Part shown: in pieces, positions 29,139 through 37,636 of the stretch
How the letters are laid out: each line of letters starts with the position of its first letter
How positions within the stretch are numbered: position 1 is the first letter of the stretch
Source of the DNA: Clostridia bacterium
Lineage (GTDB): Bacteria; Bacillota; Clostridia; Christensenellales; Borkfalkiaceae
Assembly: GCA_017465145.1 (NCBI GenBank)
Contig: JAFTWU010000017.1
Location: forward strand, 1-64,000
Direction of reading: 5' to 3'
Length of the DNA stretch: 64,000 nt
Translations under genes and position numbers: made by a program
The notes under the pieces: generated by a model
Told to the model about the DNA's origin: nothing
Database searches by the model: none
What the model saw: the letters and a program-made list of their open reading frames with translations, nothing else

Positions 29139-30530
29139 ATGATTGAAGTTAATAACAAAACGAATTTACTAGAAGAAAGATTATACAACTATAGTTTACA
29201 AGACGTTGAAAATCCGCAATTATTCCGTAACGTTTTTGATTATGAAAACGTTCCTAAAGTTGTGTTTAATAATAGGCACGTTCCTATGAATATGCCTAAA
29301 GATATTTGGATTACCGATACCACTTTCCGTGACGGGCAACAATCAACCTCACCCTTTACCGTTGAACAAATTGTTGATATTTTCAAACTTATGTCACGCC
29401 TTGGTGGACCTAAGGGCTTAATCCGTCAGTCAGAATTCTTCCTTTATTCTGAAAAAGACCGTGCGGCTGCACGCGCTTGTATGGATTTAGGTTTAGAATT
29501 CCCTGAAGTAACCAGCTGGATTAGAGCAAACAAAAAGGACTTCCAACTAGTTAAAGAAATGGGCATTAAAGAAACGGGTGTTTTAGTTTCTTGTTCAGAC
29601 TATCACATCTTCAAAAAGATGAATTTAACCCGTGCGCAAGCTCTTGATAAATATCTTGGTATCGTTAAAGATGCTTTAGAAGCGGGCGTTAAACCTAGAT
29701 GTCACTTTGAAGATATCACTAGGGCAGACTTCTACGGTTTCGTTGTTCCTTTTGCAACCGCTCTTATGGAACTTTCAAAAGAAAGTGGTATTCCCATTAA
29801 AATTAGGGCGTGCGACACTATGGGCTACGGTGTTAACTACGTTGGCGCGGCATTACCTAGAAGCGTTCCAGGTATTATCTACGGTTTACATCACTATGCA
29901 GAAGTTCCTAGCGAACTTTTAGAATGGCACGGTCATAACGATTTCTATAAAGTTGTTACCAACGCTGCAACCGCATGGCTTTACGGTTGTTCAGCCGTTA
30001 ACTGTTCACTTCTTGGCATAGGCGAAAGAACGGGTAACTGTCCTTTAGAAGCAATGACCATAGAATATGCATCACTTAAGGGTACTACCGACGGTATGGA
30101 CTTAACGGCTATTACCGATATCGCTAACTATTTCGAAAGAGAAATTGGGTACATAATTCCCCCAAGAACACCTTTCGTTGGCAGAAGTTTCAACTCTACC
30201 CGTGCAGGTATTCACGCGGACGGTATTTTGAAAGATGAAGAAATTTATAATATTTTCGACACCAAAAAACTTCTTAATCGCCCACTACACGTTGCAGTTA
30301 ATAATAACAGCGGTTTAGCAGGTATTGCTTATTGGATTAACGAATATTATGAACTTCCCGCAGAACATAAGATTGAAAAGAGTCATCCTATCGTTGCGAA
30401 AATTAAAGAAGATATCGACAAGCAATTTGCTGAAGGCAGGTCAAACGTTCTTGGTGATGACGAACTTGATAATATGATTTTGCATTACGATAAAGAACTT
30501 CACAAAAAATTATTGCTTGATGCTGAATAA
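29139..30530 (+). CDS. DRE-TIM metallolyase; candidate Re-citrate synthase
   Basis: This 463-residue protein belongs to the isopropylmalate/homocitrate synthase family. The barrel start reads ITDTTFRDGQQS (the DRE-type signature variant), followed by RQSEFFLYSEKDR, EWHGHNDFYK (metal ligands) and GIGERTGNCPLEAM. The LeuA regulatory domain is absent. Its length and style resemble the Re-citrate synthase group of anaerobes such as Clostridium kluyveri. It would then make citrate from oxaloacetate and acetyl-CoA for glutamate synthesis. Homocitrate or isopropylmalate synthase cannot be excluded. It is coupled to an aminotransferase 1 bp upstream. Confidence 0.7.
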   Translation: MIEVNNKTNLLEERLYNYSLQDVENPQLFRNVFDYENVPKVVFNNRHVPMNMPKDIWITDTTFRDGQQSTSPFTVEQIVDIFKLMSRLGGPKGLIRQSEFFLYSEKDRAAARACMDLGLEFPEVTSWIRANKKDFQLVKEMGIKETGVLVSCSDYHIFKKMNLTRAQALDKYLGIVKDALEAGVKPRCHFEDITRADFYGFVVPFATALMELSKESGIPIKIRACDTMGYGVNYVGAALPRSVPGIIYGLHHYAEVPSELLEWHGHNDFYKVVTNAATAWLYGCSAVNCSLLGIGERTGNCPLEAMTIEYASLKGTTDGMDLTAITDIANYFEREIGYIIPPRTPFVGRSFNSTRAGIHADGILKDEEIYNIFDTKKLLNRPLHVAVNNNSGLAGIAYWINEYYELPAEHKIEKSHPIVAKIKEDIDKQFAEGRSNVLGDDELDNMILHYDKELHKKLLLDAE

Positions 30531-30552
30531 TTTTTTAAAAACCCTATTGTAT

Positions 30553-30580
30553 TTTACTGTTTTGTGTTGTAAAATATAAT
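30553..30580 (+). promoter_or_regulatory. Candidate promoter for the small P-loop gene
   Basis: TTTACT (30553-30558) and TATAAT (30575-30580) are 16 bp apart, with AGGAGGA and ATG 30611 downstream. Confidence 0.5.
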
Positions 30581-30610
30581 TGCAGGAAATAATAGGAGGA
30601 AGACGTTCCA

Positions 30611-31018
30611 ATGAAAATTATATACGGACCGAAAGGCGCAGGCAAAACTAAGGCAATTATCGACGGTGCAAACGGTGCTTTGTTAGAAGCAAAGGGCCAC
30701 GTAATATTTATTACCGACACCAAGAGATATATGTACGATTTAAAGCGTCCCATAAGGTTCCTTGACGTTACTGATTTCGCTATTCAAGGGGAAGACGGTT
30801 TTAGGGGCTTCCTTAAAGGCATAGTTGCTGCTAACGGCGACAACGAATATATCTATATTGACGGTATTGCTAGAATTTGTGGCAAGGCTCTTGCAGAATT
30901 AAACAATATTTTCGACGCGATGGCTAAATTAGAAGTTGATTTTGGCGTTAAGTTTGTGTTAACTTGCAGTGCAGCAAAAGAAGATTTGCCCGAATTTGTA
31001 TTAAAGCACGCTGAATAG
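30611..31018 (+). CDS. Small P-loop ATP-binding protein of unknown function
   Basis: This 135-residue protein starts MKIIYGPKGAGKTKAI, giving a clear Walker A at residues 6-13. A likely Walker B lies in EYIYIDGIARI. There is no signal peptide or membrane segment. It resembles a minimal RecA-like or AAA-like NTPase core, but I do not recognise the family. AGGAGGA is a strong ribosome site. It has its own promoter and is followed by a terminator, so it is a single-gene unit inside an amino-acid gene region. Confidence 0.7.
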   Translation: MKIIYGPKGAGKTKAIIDGANGALLEAKGHVIFITDTKRYMYDLKRPIRFLDVTDFAIQGEDGFRGFLKGIVAANGDNEYIYIDGIARICGKALAELNNIFDAMAKLEVDFGVKFVLTCSAAKEDLPEFVLKHAE

Positions 31019-31048
31019 TTGATTTTTATAGCGTAAAAGTGTAAAATA

Positions 31049-31086
31049 AAAGTCGTAAATATATATTTACGACTTTATTTTTTTGT
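31049..31086 (+). terminator. Terminator between the P-loop gene and thrC
   Basis: AAAGTCGTAAATA and TATTTACGACTTT form a long A/T-rich stem followed by ATTTTTTTG. The thrC ribosome site starts just after it. Confidence 0.75.
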
Positions 31087-31099
31087 TTTGGAGATTTAT

Positions 31100-32587
31100 A
31101 TGAAATTTTACAGCACTAGGGGTAAAAGCGTATATGAAAACGCCGCAGCGGCAATTGCTAAAGGGCTAGCTGAAGACGGCGGTTTATTCGTGCCAGAAAC
31201 TTTCCCTTGTCTAAAAGAATCACTAGCAAATATGCTTGAAATGGATTATGCTGAAAGAGCGTGTCTTGTTATACACTCTTTCTTGCAAGAATACGATAAA
31301 ATTGAACTTTTAGACGCTTGCAAAAAAGCATACGGCAGATTTGAAGATAACGACGCCGCACCCGTTTGTAAAATAGACGAAAATCTTTTTATTTTAGAAT
31401 TATTCCACGGTCCAACCCTAGCGTTTAAGGATATTGCTTTAACCCTTTTACCATATCTACTTCGTAAAGGTTCTGATATTAGTGGTATTAAAGAAAAAAT
31501 TATGGTGCTTGTTGCAACTAGTGGCGATACGGGCAAAGCTGCGCTTGAAGGCTTTATGAACGCTAACGGCATTGATATCAACGTTTTCTATCCAAGTCAA
31601 GGCGTTAGCGATATGCAAAAGCTACAAATGTGCACCCAAGAAGGTGAAAACGTTAACGTTGTTGCAGTTAACGGCAACTTTGACGATTGTCAAACGGCAG
31701 TTAAAAAATTATTTACCGACGATAAATTCGTTGCGGAATTAAAAGAACAAAATATAATTTTATCTAGTGCAAACTCTATCAACTTCGGCAGACTTGTTCC
31801 GCAAATTGCATATTATTTTTCCGCATATTGCGACTTAGTAAACTGTGGCGAAATTAAAATGGGCGATAAGGTTAACTTCGTTGTTCCAACCGGTAATTTT
31901 GGTAATATTTTGGCGGGCTACTATGCTAAACTTATGGGACTACCCGTTGAAAAACTTATTTGCGCATCTAACGACAACAACGTTTTAACGGAATTCTTTG
32001 CAGACGGCACTTACGATGCTAACCGAGAATTCTTTAAAACCGTTTCTCCATCAATGGATATTTTAATTTCAAGTAACCTTGAAAGGCTTATTTTTGAAAT
32101 TAGCGGTAGAAATGCCGACCTTACGCGCGAGAGAATGGAAGAACTTAAAAAACAAGGCAAATACGCTTTATCCGACGGCGAAAAGACGGCTATCGATAAG
32201 GAATTCTTTGCGGGTTATTGCGATGAAGAAGATTGCTTAAACACTATTGCAGATTTCTTTGATGAATACGGCTACGTTTTAGATACTCACACCGCTGTTG
32301 CTGTTAACGTTAACGAACAATACTTAGCATATACGGGCGAAAACGCGCCCACCGTTATTCTTTCTACGGCAAGCCCTTATAAGTTCCCACAATCAGTTTA
32401 CGGGGCTATAACGGGCAAGAAGATTAACGATGCTTTCTCTGCTGCATATAAACTTTTTGATGAAAGCGCGGCACCTATCCCCGAACAAATTTCAACCTTA
32501 AAATCTAAGACTGTTAGATTTAAAAAGGTTGTTGAAAAGAACGAAACGGGCGACGCCGTTAAGGAATTTATTGCATCTCGCAAATAA
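31100..32587 (+). CDS. thrC: Threonine synthase
   Basis: This 495-residue PLP enzyme converts O-phosphohomoserine to threonine. It shows MKFYSTRGKS at the start, EDGGLFVPE, the PLP lysine in HGPTLAFKDIALTL, VATSGDTGKAALEG, SANSINFGRLVPQ and PTGNFGNILAGYYA. ATG 31100 has GGAG 7 nt upstream; an in-frame TTG at 31088 is less likely because it lies before that site. Confidence 0.95.
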   Translation: MKFYSTRGKSVYENAAAAIAKGLAEDGGLFVPETFPCLKESLANMLEMDYAERACLVIHSFLQEYDKIELLDACKKAYGRFEDNDAAPVCKIDENLFILELFHGPTLAFKDIALTLLPYLLRKGSDISGIKEKIMVLVATSGDTGKAALEGFMNANGIDINVFYPSQGVSDMQKLQMCTQEGENVNVVAVNGNFDDCQTAVKKLFTDDKFVAELKEQNIILSSANSINFGRLVPQIAYYFSAYCDLVNCGEIKMGDKVNFVVPTGNFGNILAGYYAKLMGLPVEKLICASNDNNVLTEFFADGTYDANREFFKTVSPSMDILISSNLERLIFEISGRNADLTRERMEELKKQGKYALSDGEKTAIDKEFFAGYCDEEDCLNTIADFFDEYGYVLDTHTAVAVNVNEQYLAYTGENAPTVILSTASPYKFPQSVYGAITGKKINDAFSAAYKLFDESAAPIPEQISTLKSKTVRFKKVVEKNETGDAVKEFIASRK

Positions 32588-32624
32588 ATCCACAAATAAA
32601 ATATAAACTTATAGGTATTTATAA

Positions 32625-33629
32625 ATGGAAGATAAAAAGAATTTATTTAGCGCAATACAACCAAGCGGTATTTTAACTATCGGCAACTATTTGGGTGCTT
32701 TACGTCATTTTAGGGCGTTGCAAGACGATTATAACGGTATATTTTCTCTTGCAGATTTACATACTTTAACGGTAAGGCAAGACCCAGCTGTACTTCGTAA
32801 AAACATTTACGAACTTACCGCCCTTTATCTTGCTTGCGGTATTGACGCTGAAAAATCAATTTTATTTGCGCAATCACACGTTTCAGCGCATACTGAACTT
32901 GCTTGGGTGCTTAACACCATTTGTTACCCAGGTGAACTTATGCGTATGACACAATATAAGGATAAAAGTAAAAAACACGAAGATAATATCAATATGGGTT
33001 TAATGGATTATCCCGTGCTTATGGCTGCCGATATTTTGCTTTACCAAACGGAACTAGTTCCTATTGGTGCAGACCAAAAACAACACCTAGAACTTGCAAG
33101 AGATTTAGCAATTCGTTTCAATAACTTATACGGCGAAACTTTCAAAGTTCCCGAAGGTTATATTGGTAAATCTGCCGCTAGGGTTATGAGTCTTGCCGAA
33201 CCCACTAGAAAAATGAGCAAGAGCGACGCTAACTTAAACGCCTTTATCTCAATGAACGACGACCCAGATACTATTATTCGCAAGTTTAAGCGTGCGGTTA
33301 CCGATAGTGATAATCAAATTATCGCGTCACCCGAAAAGCCCGGTATTACAAACCTTTTGACCATTTATTCTGCTTTCACTAATAAAACCATTGAAGATGC
33401 GGAAAAAGAATTTGCAGGCAAAGGCTATGGCGACTTTAAGATTGCCGTTGGCGAAGCGGTTGCAGAAGTTATTGAACCTATTAGACAAGAAAAGAATAGG
33501 CTACTTGCAAATAAAGATTATTTAGACGACGTTCTAAAATGCGGTGCTGAACGCGCAGAACGTATTGCCTATAGAACGCTTAATAAAGTATATAGAAAAG
33601 TTGGTTTAGTTCAAAGAAAAAGGGGTTAA
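32625..33629 (+). CDS. trpS: Tryptophanyl-tRNA synthetase
   Basis: This 334-residue class I synthetase charges tRNA-Trp. The HIGH-like motif is GNYLGALRH within QPSGILTIGNYLG, and KMSKS is in TRKMSKSDANLNAF. GADQKQHLELARDLA is typical. Length is standard. The DUF5685 gene follows after 1 bp. Confidence 0.96.
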   Translation: MEDKKNLFSAIQPSGILTIGNYLGALRHFRALQDDYNGIFSLADLHTLTVRQDPAVLRKNIYELTALYLACGIDAEKSILFAQSHVSAHTELAWVLNTICYPGELMRMTQYKDKSKKHEDNINMGLMDYPVLMAADILLYQTELVPIGADQKQHLELARDLAIRFNNLYGETFKVPEGYIGKSAARVMSLAEPTRKMSKSDANLNAFISMNDDPDTIIRKFKRAVTDSDNQIIASPEKPGITNLLTIYSAFTNKTIEDAEKEFAGKGYGDFKIAVGEAVAEVIEPIRQEKNRLLANKDYLDDVLKCGAERAERIAYRTLNKVYRKVGLVQRKRG

Positions 33630-33630
33630 A

Positions 33631-34497
33631 ATGTTCGGTTACGTAAAAACGGATATGCCAAATATGTACGTTAAAGACACCGTTTTGTACAAAGCAATGT
33701 ATTGTGGGCTTTGTAAATCAATAGGGTGTGTTTGTGGTGCAAAAGGTAGATTTTGTTTGAATTATGACCTAACGTTTTTATCAACGTTACTTCACAATTT
33801 AGCCGATATTGACGTTAAAATTGAAAAACAAGGTTGTGTTTTGCATACCATAAAAAAGCGCCCGATAGCAGTTCCCGATGAACTTTCTAAAAAAATTGGC
33901 GCGTTTAACGTTATTTTGGCTTATCACAAACTAAACGACGATGTTAACGACTTAAATAAGGGCAGAATTAAACGTTCCTTTTTCAAATCTTCTTATAAAA
34001 AGGCAAAAAAGTTCACGCCCGAACTTGATGAAATCGTTTTAAAAATGTATAAAGGTTTATCCGCTTATGAAAAAACGGGTGGTGACAGTATCGATATATC
34101 CGCCGATTTTTTCGCAAATATGATGGTAGATGCCGTTAAATATCTAATTGGCGATAAGGCAACTGACCCCGTAATTAACCTTTCCTACGATATGGGTAAG
34201 TGGATATATTTAATAGACGCGCTAGACGATTTTGATAAGGATAAAAAGACGGGTAATTTCAACGTCTTTGCAAATATATATAAAGGGGCAAGTTGTAAAA
34301 AAGAATTAATGCAAAATCACGGGGCAGAAGTGCTTAACGTTTTTGCCTATATTCTAAATAGCATTACTGAAAACGCTAAACAACTTGATTATAAATTTAA
34401 CCACGATTTAACCGATAATATTTTATATTGCGGTCTTCGTGAACAAACCAAAACGGTTATGGAGTGTAAAAAATGCAAGAAAACTATAAAATCTTAA
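33631..34497 (+). CDS. DUF5685 family protein; isoprenoid-synthase-like motifs
   Basis: This 288-residue protein belongs to the uncharacterised DUF5685 family of Clostridia. The N-terminus starts MFGYVKTDMP and has a Cys cluster (C25, C28, C33, C35, C42). The rest looks all-helical. It carries DDVND (D103-D107), an exact DDxxD pattern, and a second acidic segment DALDDFDKDKKTG (196-208). Their arrangement recalls the two aspartate-rich motifs of trans-isoprenyl, squalene and phytoene synthases. That relation is my inference. The J-like gene overlaps its end by 25 bp. Confidence 0.75.
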   Translation: MFGYVKTDMPNMYVKDTVLYKAMYCGLCKSIGCVCGAKGRFCLNYDLTFLSTLLHNLADIDVKIEKQGCVLHTIKKRPIAVPDELSKKIGAFNVILAYHKLNDDVNDLNKGRIKRSFFKSSYKKAKKFTPELDEIVLKMYKGLSAYEKTGGDSIDISADFFANMMVDAVKYLIGDKATDPVINLSYDMGKWIYLIDALDDFDKDKKTGNFNVFANIYKGASCKKELMQNHGAEVLNVFAYILNSITENAKQLDYKFNHDLTDNILYCGLREQTKTVMECKKCKKTIKS

Positions 34498-35090
34498 ACG
34501 TATCGCCAGATTGTACTGATGAAGAATTAAAAAATGCGTATGAAACGCTTAAAAAACAATATAGTGAAGATAGGTTTTTAGAAGGTGAAAAGGGCAACCT
34601 TGCTGCTAAAAATTTAACTAAACTAGAATCTGCTTATCGCGAAATCGTTGAAGAACGTAAAGAAGTAAAACAAGAAAACACATCTACTTCTAAAATTTTT
34701 GAAGAAGTTGAAAACGCTATTAAAGCAGGCGACGTTTCAAAAGCGCAAGACTTACTTGATAACTGTAACGATAGAAATGCTGAATGGCACTATTTACAGT
34801 CAGTTTTATTCTATAAAAAGAATTGGAATAACGAAAGCTTAAAACAACTTGAAATCGCCGTTAATATGGACCCTAAAAACTCAAAATATAGCGACGCGCT
34901 AAACAAGTTGAAAGAAAAAATGAACAAAAGCGAAAAGAAATTCCACACGGGTTATAACGCTAACGCACAAGAACCAAGGCAAGATAACGGCACTACCGAT
35001 AGACAAATGGGCGGTGGCTCTTGCGATTGTTGTTCTTTCTGTGCTACTTGGTGCTGTATGGATATGCTTTGCAATATGTGTTGTAGATAA
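34473..35090 (+). CDS. J-domain-like protein without HPD, with TPR-like middle and Cys-rich tail
   Basis: This 205-residue protein starts like a J domain (ENYKILNVSPDCTDEELKNA). The HPD that activates Hsp70 reads SED (31-33), in QYSEDRFLEGEKGN. A TPR-like helical repeat region follows (about 85-150). After a polar linker the last 26 residues hold nine cysteines (GGGSCDCCSFCATWCCMD and more) and could bind metal or be acylated. ATG 34473 lies within the DUF5685 gene with GGAG upstream, so translation is coupled. A canonical Hsp70 co-chaperone role is unlikely. Confidence 0.8.
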   Translation: MQENYKILNVSPDCTDEELKNAYETLKKQYSEDRFLEGEKGNLAAKNLTKLESAYREIVEERKEVKQENTSTSKIFEEVENAIKAGDVSKAQDLLDNCNDRNAEWHYLQSVLFYKKNWNNESLKQLEIAVNMDPKNSKYSDALNKLKEKMNKSEKKFHTGYNANAQEPRQDNGTTDRQMGGGSCDCCSFCATWCCMDMLCNMCCR

Positions 35091-35093
35091 TAA

Positions 35094-35627
35094 ATGAAAA
35101 GTAGGGTAATTACTATTTCTGCCGTAAGTGCAGCGCTTACGGCAATTTTTTTAATACTAGGCACTTACGTTGAAGTTATTGATATTTTTGCAATAATTAC
35201 GTCATCTGTGTTTATTATTTTGCCACTATATTATAAGTCGTATAAGGGCAGTATTTTGGCGTCTGTAGTGGGCGGGGTGATTGCGCTATGTTGTTGCATA
35301 CCTAAGCTTTTAACCCCCGTTTTTCCCGCATATTTTGCCTTTTTTGGCATTTATCCTATAATTGCTTGTCTTATGCGAGATAAGGGTGTTAACAAGATTT
35401 TACGCTTTTTTATAGGGCTTATTTGGTGTGTTGCCGTATTTTACGGTGGTTATTATTTTTGTGTCGGCGTTTTGGGTTTTACCTTAAGCGATTTACCTAA
35501 GGTAATTATTGATTACGCCTTAATTTTCGTCGGTTTAATCGGCGTTGTATTTTTTGTAATTTACGATAGATTTATCTACTTGTTGAAAAAATTTGTAGAT
35601 TATTATTTGAACAGGATAATCAAATAA
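35094..35627 (+). CDS. Small multi-pass membrane protein of unknown function
   Basis: This 177-residue protein is mostly hydrophobic, with about five membrane segments (for example VSAALTAIFLILGTYV, GSILASVVGGVIALCCC, IGLIWCVAVFYGGYYF, IIDYALIFVGLIGVVFF) and a basic C-terminal tail. It resembles ECF-transporter S-component-like or related small membrane proteins in general layout, but I do not recognise the family. It starts 3 bp after the Cys-rich J-like gene and ends 1 bp before rlmD, so it is part of one transcript and may work with DUF5685 and the J-like protein. Confidence 0.72.
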   Translation: MKSRVITISAVSAALTAIFLILGTYVEVIDIFAIITSSVFIILPLYYKSYKGSILASVVGGVIALCCCIPKLLTPVFPAYFAFFGIYPIIACLMRDKGVNKILRFFIGLIWCVAVFYGGYYFCVGVLGFTLSDLPKVIIDYALIFVGLIGVVFFVIYDRFIYLLKKFVDYYLNRIIK

Positions 35628-35628
35628 A

Positions 35629-37044
35629 ATGTTAAAGAAAAACGATATTCTAAAAGGTGTGGTTTCCGCCCTCGGCTCTAACGGCGAAGGTATTATAAAA
35701 CACGGCGATTATACCGTGTTTGTGCCGTACGTTTTACCGGAAGAAGAAATTGAATATAAAGTATTAAAGGTTGCAAAAAACTGTGTCTACGGCAAGGTTT
35801 TAAATGTTATTACGCCATCTAAAGACAGGGTTGATGCTCCTTGTAGTGTTTTTTGCAAGTGTGGTGGTTGTCAACTTCAACATTTAGAATATGAAAAACA
35901 ATTAAAGGTAAAAGAAGAAAACGTTAAACGCTGTTTTTCAAAAATTGCGGGCATAGACGTTGAAATTAATAAAAATGTAACGGGGGAATCTCCCTTTAGA
36001 TATCGCAATAAACTGCAGTTGCCCGTATCATTTAACGGAAAAGAAACGGTTATAGGTTTTTATGCGGAAAACTCTCATAGAGTAGTGCCTATTTGCGACT
36101 GTTTAATTAATTCTAGTTGGACGGCTAAATTAATTAGTGCAATTACTCTATACGTAAAAGAATTTAATCTTAAAGGTTATAGCGATTTTGATGGTAGCGG
36201 TTACATAAGAGAAGTTACCGCAAAAGAACTTAACGGAAGTCTTATAATTTGTCTTGTATTAACCACGAAAAAATTAGTGGGCAAAGATAGGTTAATAGAA
36301 ATTTTAACTGAAAAGTTAGGGCTTGAATTTACCCTTTATATTAACGTTAATTCTAAACCAACTAACGTAGTTTACGGCGAAGAATTTTTATTAGTTCACG
36401 GCAAACCCGAATATACGGGGGAAATGTTTGGGATTAAATATAAGATGGGCGTGCGCAGTTTTATGCAAGTAAATCCATCGGTTTGCAAAAAACTTTACGG
36501 TGCTGTTTGTGATAATGCAAGTCTATCAGAAGACGTTACCGTTATAGATGCTTATAGCGGTGCAGGGCTTATGACGGCGCTACTTGCAAGCAAGGCAAAA
36601 AAGGCTATCGGCATAGAAATTATCCCCGAAGCCGTTGAAATTGCAAACCAACTTGCGCTTGATAACGGGCTATCTAATAAAATTACTAATTATCAAGGGA
36701 AATGTGAAGTGATTATGCCAGACATAATCGCTAAGGAACGTCAGCAAAACACTAACGTTACCGTGGTTTTAGACCCACCGAGAAAAGGTTGTGATTACGC
36801 CGTTATTAAAGCGGTAAAAGGTAGCCTTGCTGATAAGGTAATCTACGTTTCTTGTAATCCATCAACGCTTGCAAGAGACGTTGGACTTTTGACGGGCGCG
36901 TTAAAATATGACGGTAATGAAATTGTAAGGGTTAAAGATTATACGCCTTTATATGAAATTGATTCAGTAACCCCATACGATATGTTTGCCCAAACCAAAC
37001 ACGTTGAGACGCTTGTTGTTTTAAGTAGGGTTTTAAATCGTTAA
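35629..37044 (+). CDS. rlmD: 23S rRNA m5U methyltransferase, RlmD/RlmCD type
   Basis: This 471-residue RumA-type enzyme makes 5-methyluridine in 23S rRNA. It has an N-terminal TRAM domain (about residues 5-60). The iron-sulfur cysteine cluster is CSVFCKCGGCQLQHLEYEKQ, and the SAM fold contains VIDAYSGAGLMTALLA. VVLDPPRKGCDY precedes the catalytic VSCNPSTLARD cysteine. The start follows the previous stop by 1 bp. Confidence 0.92.
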   Translation: MLKKNDILKGVVSALGSNGEGIIKHGDYTVFVPYVLPEEEIEYKVLKVAKNCVYGKVLNVITPSKDRVDAPCSVFCKCGGCQLQHLEYEKQLKVKEENVKRCFSKIAGIDVEINKNVTGESPFRYRNKLQLPVSFNGKETVIGFYAENSHRVVPICDCLINSSWTAKLISAITLYVKEFNLKGYSDFDGSGYIREVTAKELNGSLIICLVLTTKKLVGKDRLIEILTEKLGLEFTLYINVNSKPTNVVYGEEFLLVHGKPEYTGEMFGIKYKMGVRSFMQVNPSVCKKLYGAVCDNASLSEDVTVIDAYSGAGLMTALLASKAKKAIGIEIIPEAVEIANQLALDNGLSNKITNYQGKCEVIMPDIIAKERQQNTNVTVVLDPPRKGCDYAVIKAVKGSLADKVIYVSCNPSTLARDVGLLTGALKYDGNEIVRVKDYTPLYEIDSVTPYDMFAQTKHVETLVVLSRVLNR

Positions 37045-37080
37045 AAATTTTATAGTTTGCTATTTAATTAAGGAGAAACT

Positions 37081-37602
37081 ATGCAAGAAAAATATAACGT
37101 TTGTATCGTGCTAAACGACGATAGAAAAATTAATTTGTGTTTAGAAAGTAAATATGCGCCAAAGTCGGTTGAAAACTTTATTAAACTTGTTAATGAAAAG
37201 TTTTACGACGGCGTTATTTTCCATAGAATTATTGATAATTTTATGATTCAAACGGGTGGATATTACATTGAAAACAATCGCCTTTTAGAAAAAGACGTTG
37301 ATTATACCATTAAGGGCGAATTTAAGTCTAACGGCTTTAACGATAACACGTTAAGTCACAAACTTGGCGTTATTTCTATGGCAAGAACAAACGACAAAAA
37401 CTCTGCAAGCACTCAGTTTTTTATTTGTTCGGCAAACTGCAGTTGGCTTGACGGCGAATACGCTGCATTTGGATATACTACCGATGAAGAAAGCAACAAG
37501 GTTGTTTTAGAGCTTTCTAAAGTGGGAACGTTCTGTCCGCACCCCGCTTTTGCAGATTTCCCCGTAGAACCTATATCCATTAAAACAATAGAATTATTAT
37601 AA
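37081..37602 (+). CDS. Cyclophilin-type peptidyl-prolyl isomerase
   Basis: This 173-residue protein is a complete cytoplasmic cyclophilin that catalyses proline cis-trans isomerisation. Conserved parts are YAPKSVENFIKLV, FYDGVIFHRIIDNFMIQTGG, LGVISMARTND, ASTQFFICSAN and LDGEYAAFGYT. No signal peptide is seen. AAGGAGAAA precedes ATG 37081. Confidence 0.93.
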   Translation: MQEKYNVCIVLNDDRKINLCLESKYAPKSVENFIKLVNEKFYDGVIFHRIIDNFMIQTGGYYIENNRLLEKDVDYTIKGEFKSNGFNDNTLSHKLGVISMARTNDKNSASTQFFICSANCSWLDGEYAAFGYTTDEESNKVVLELSKVGTFCPHPAFADFPVEPISIKTIELL

Positions 37603-37636
37603 TAATTTATTAATCAAATATATTAGGGAGAAACTT

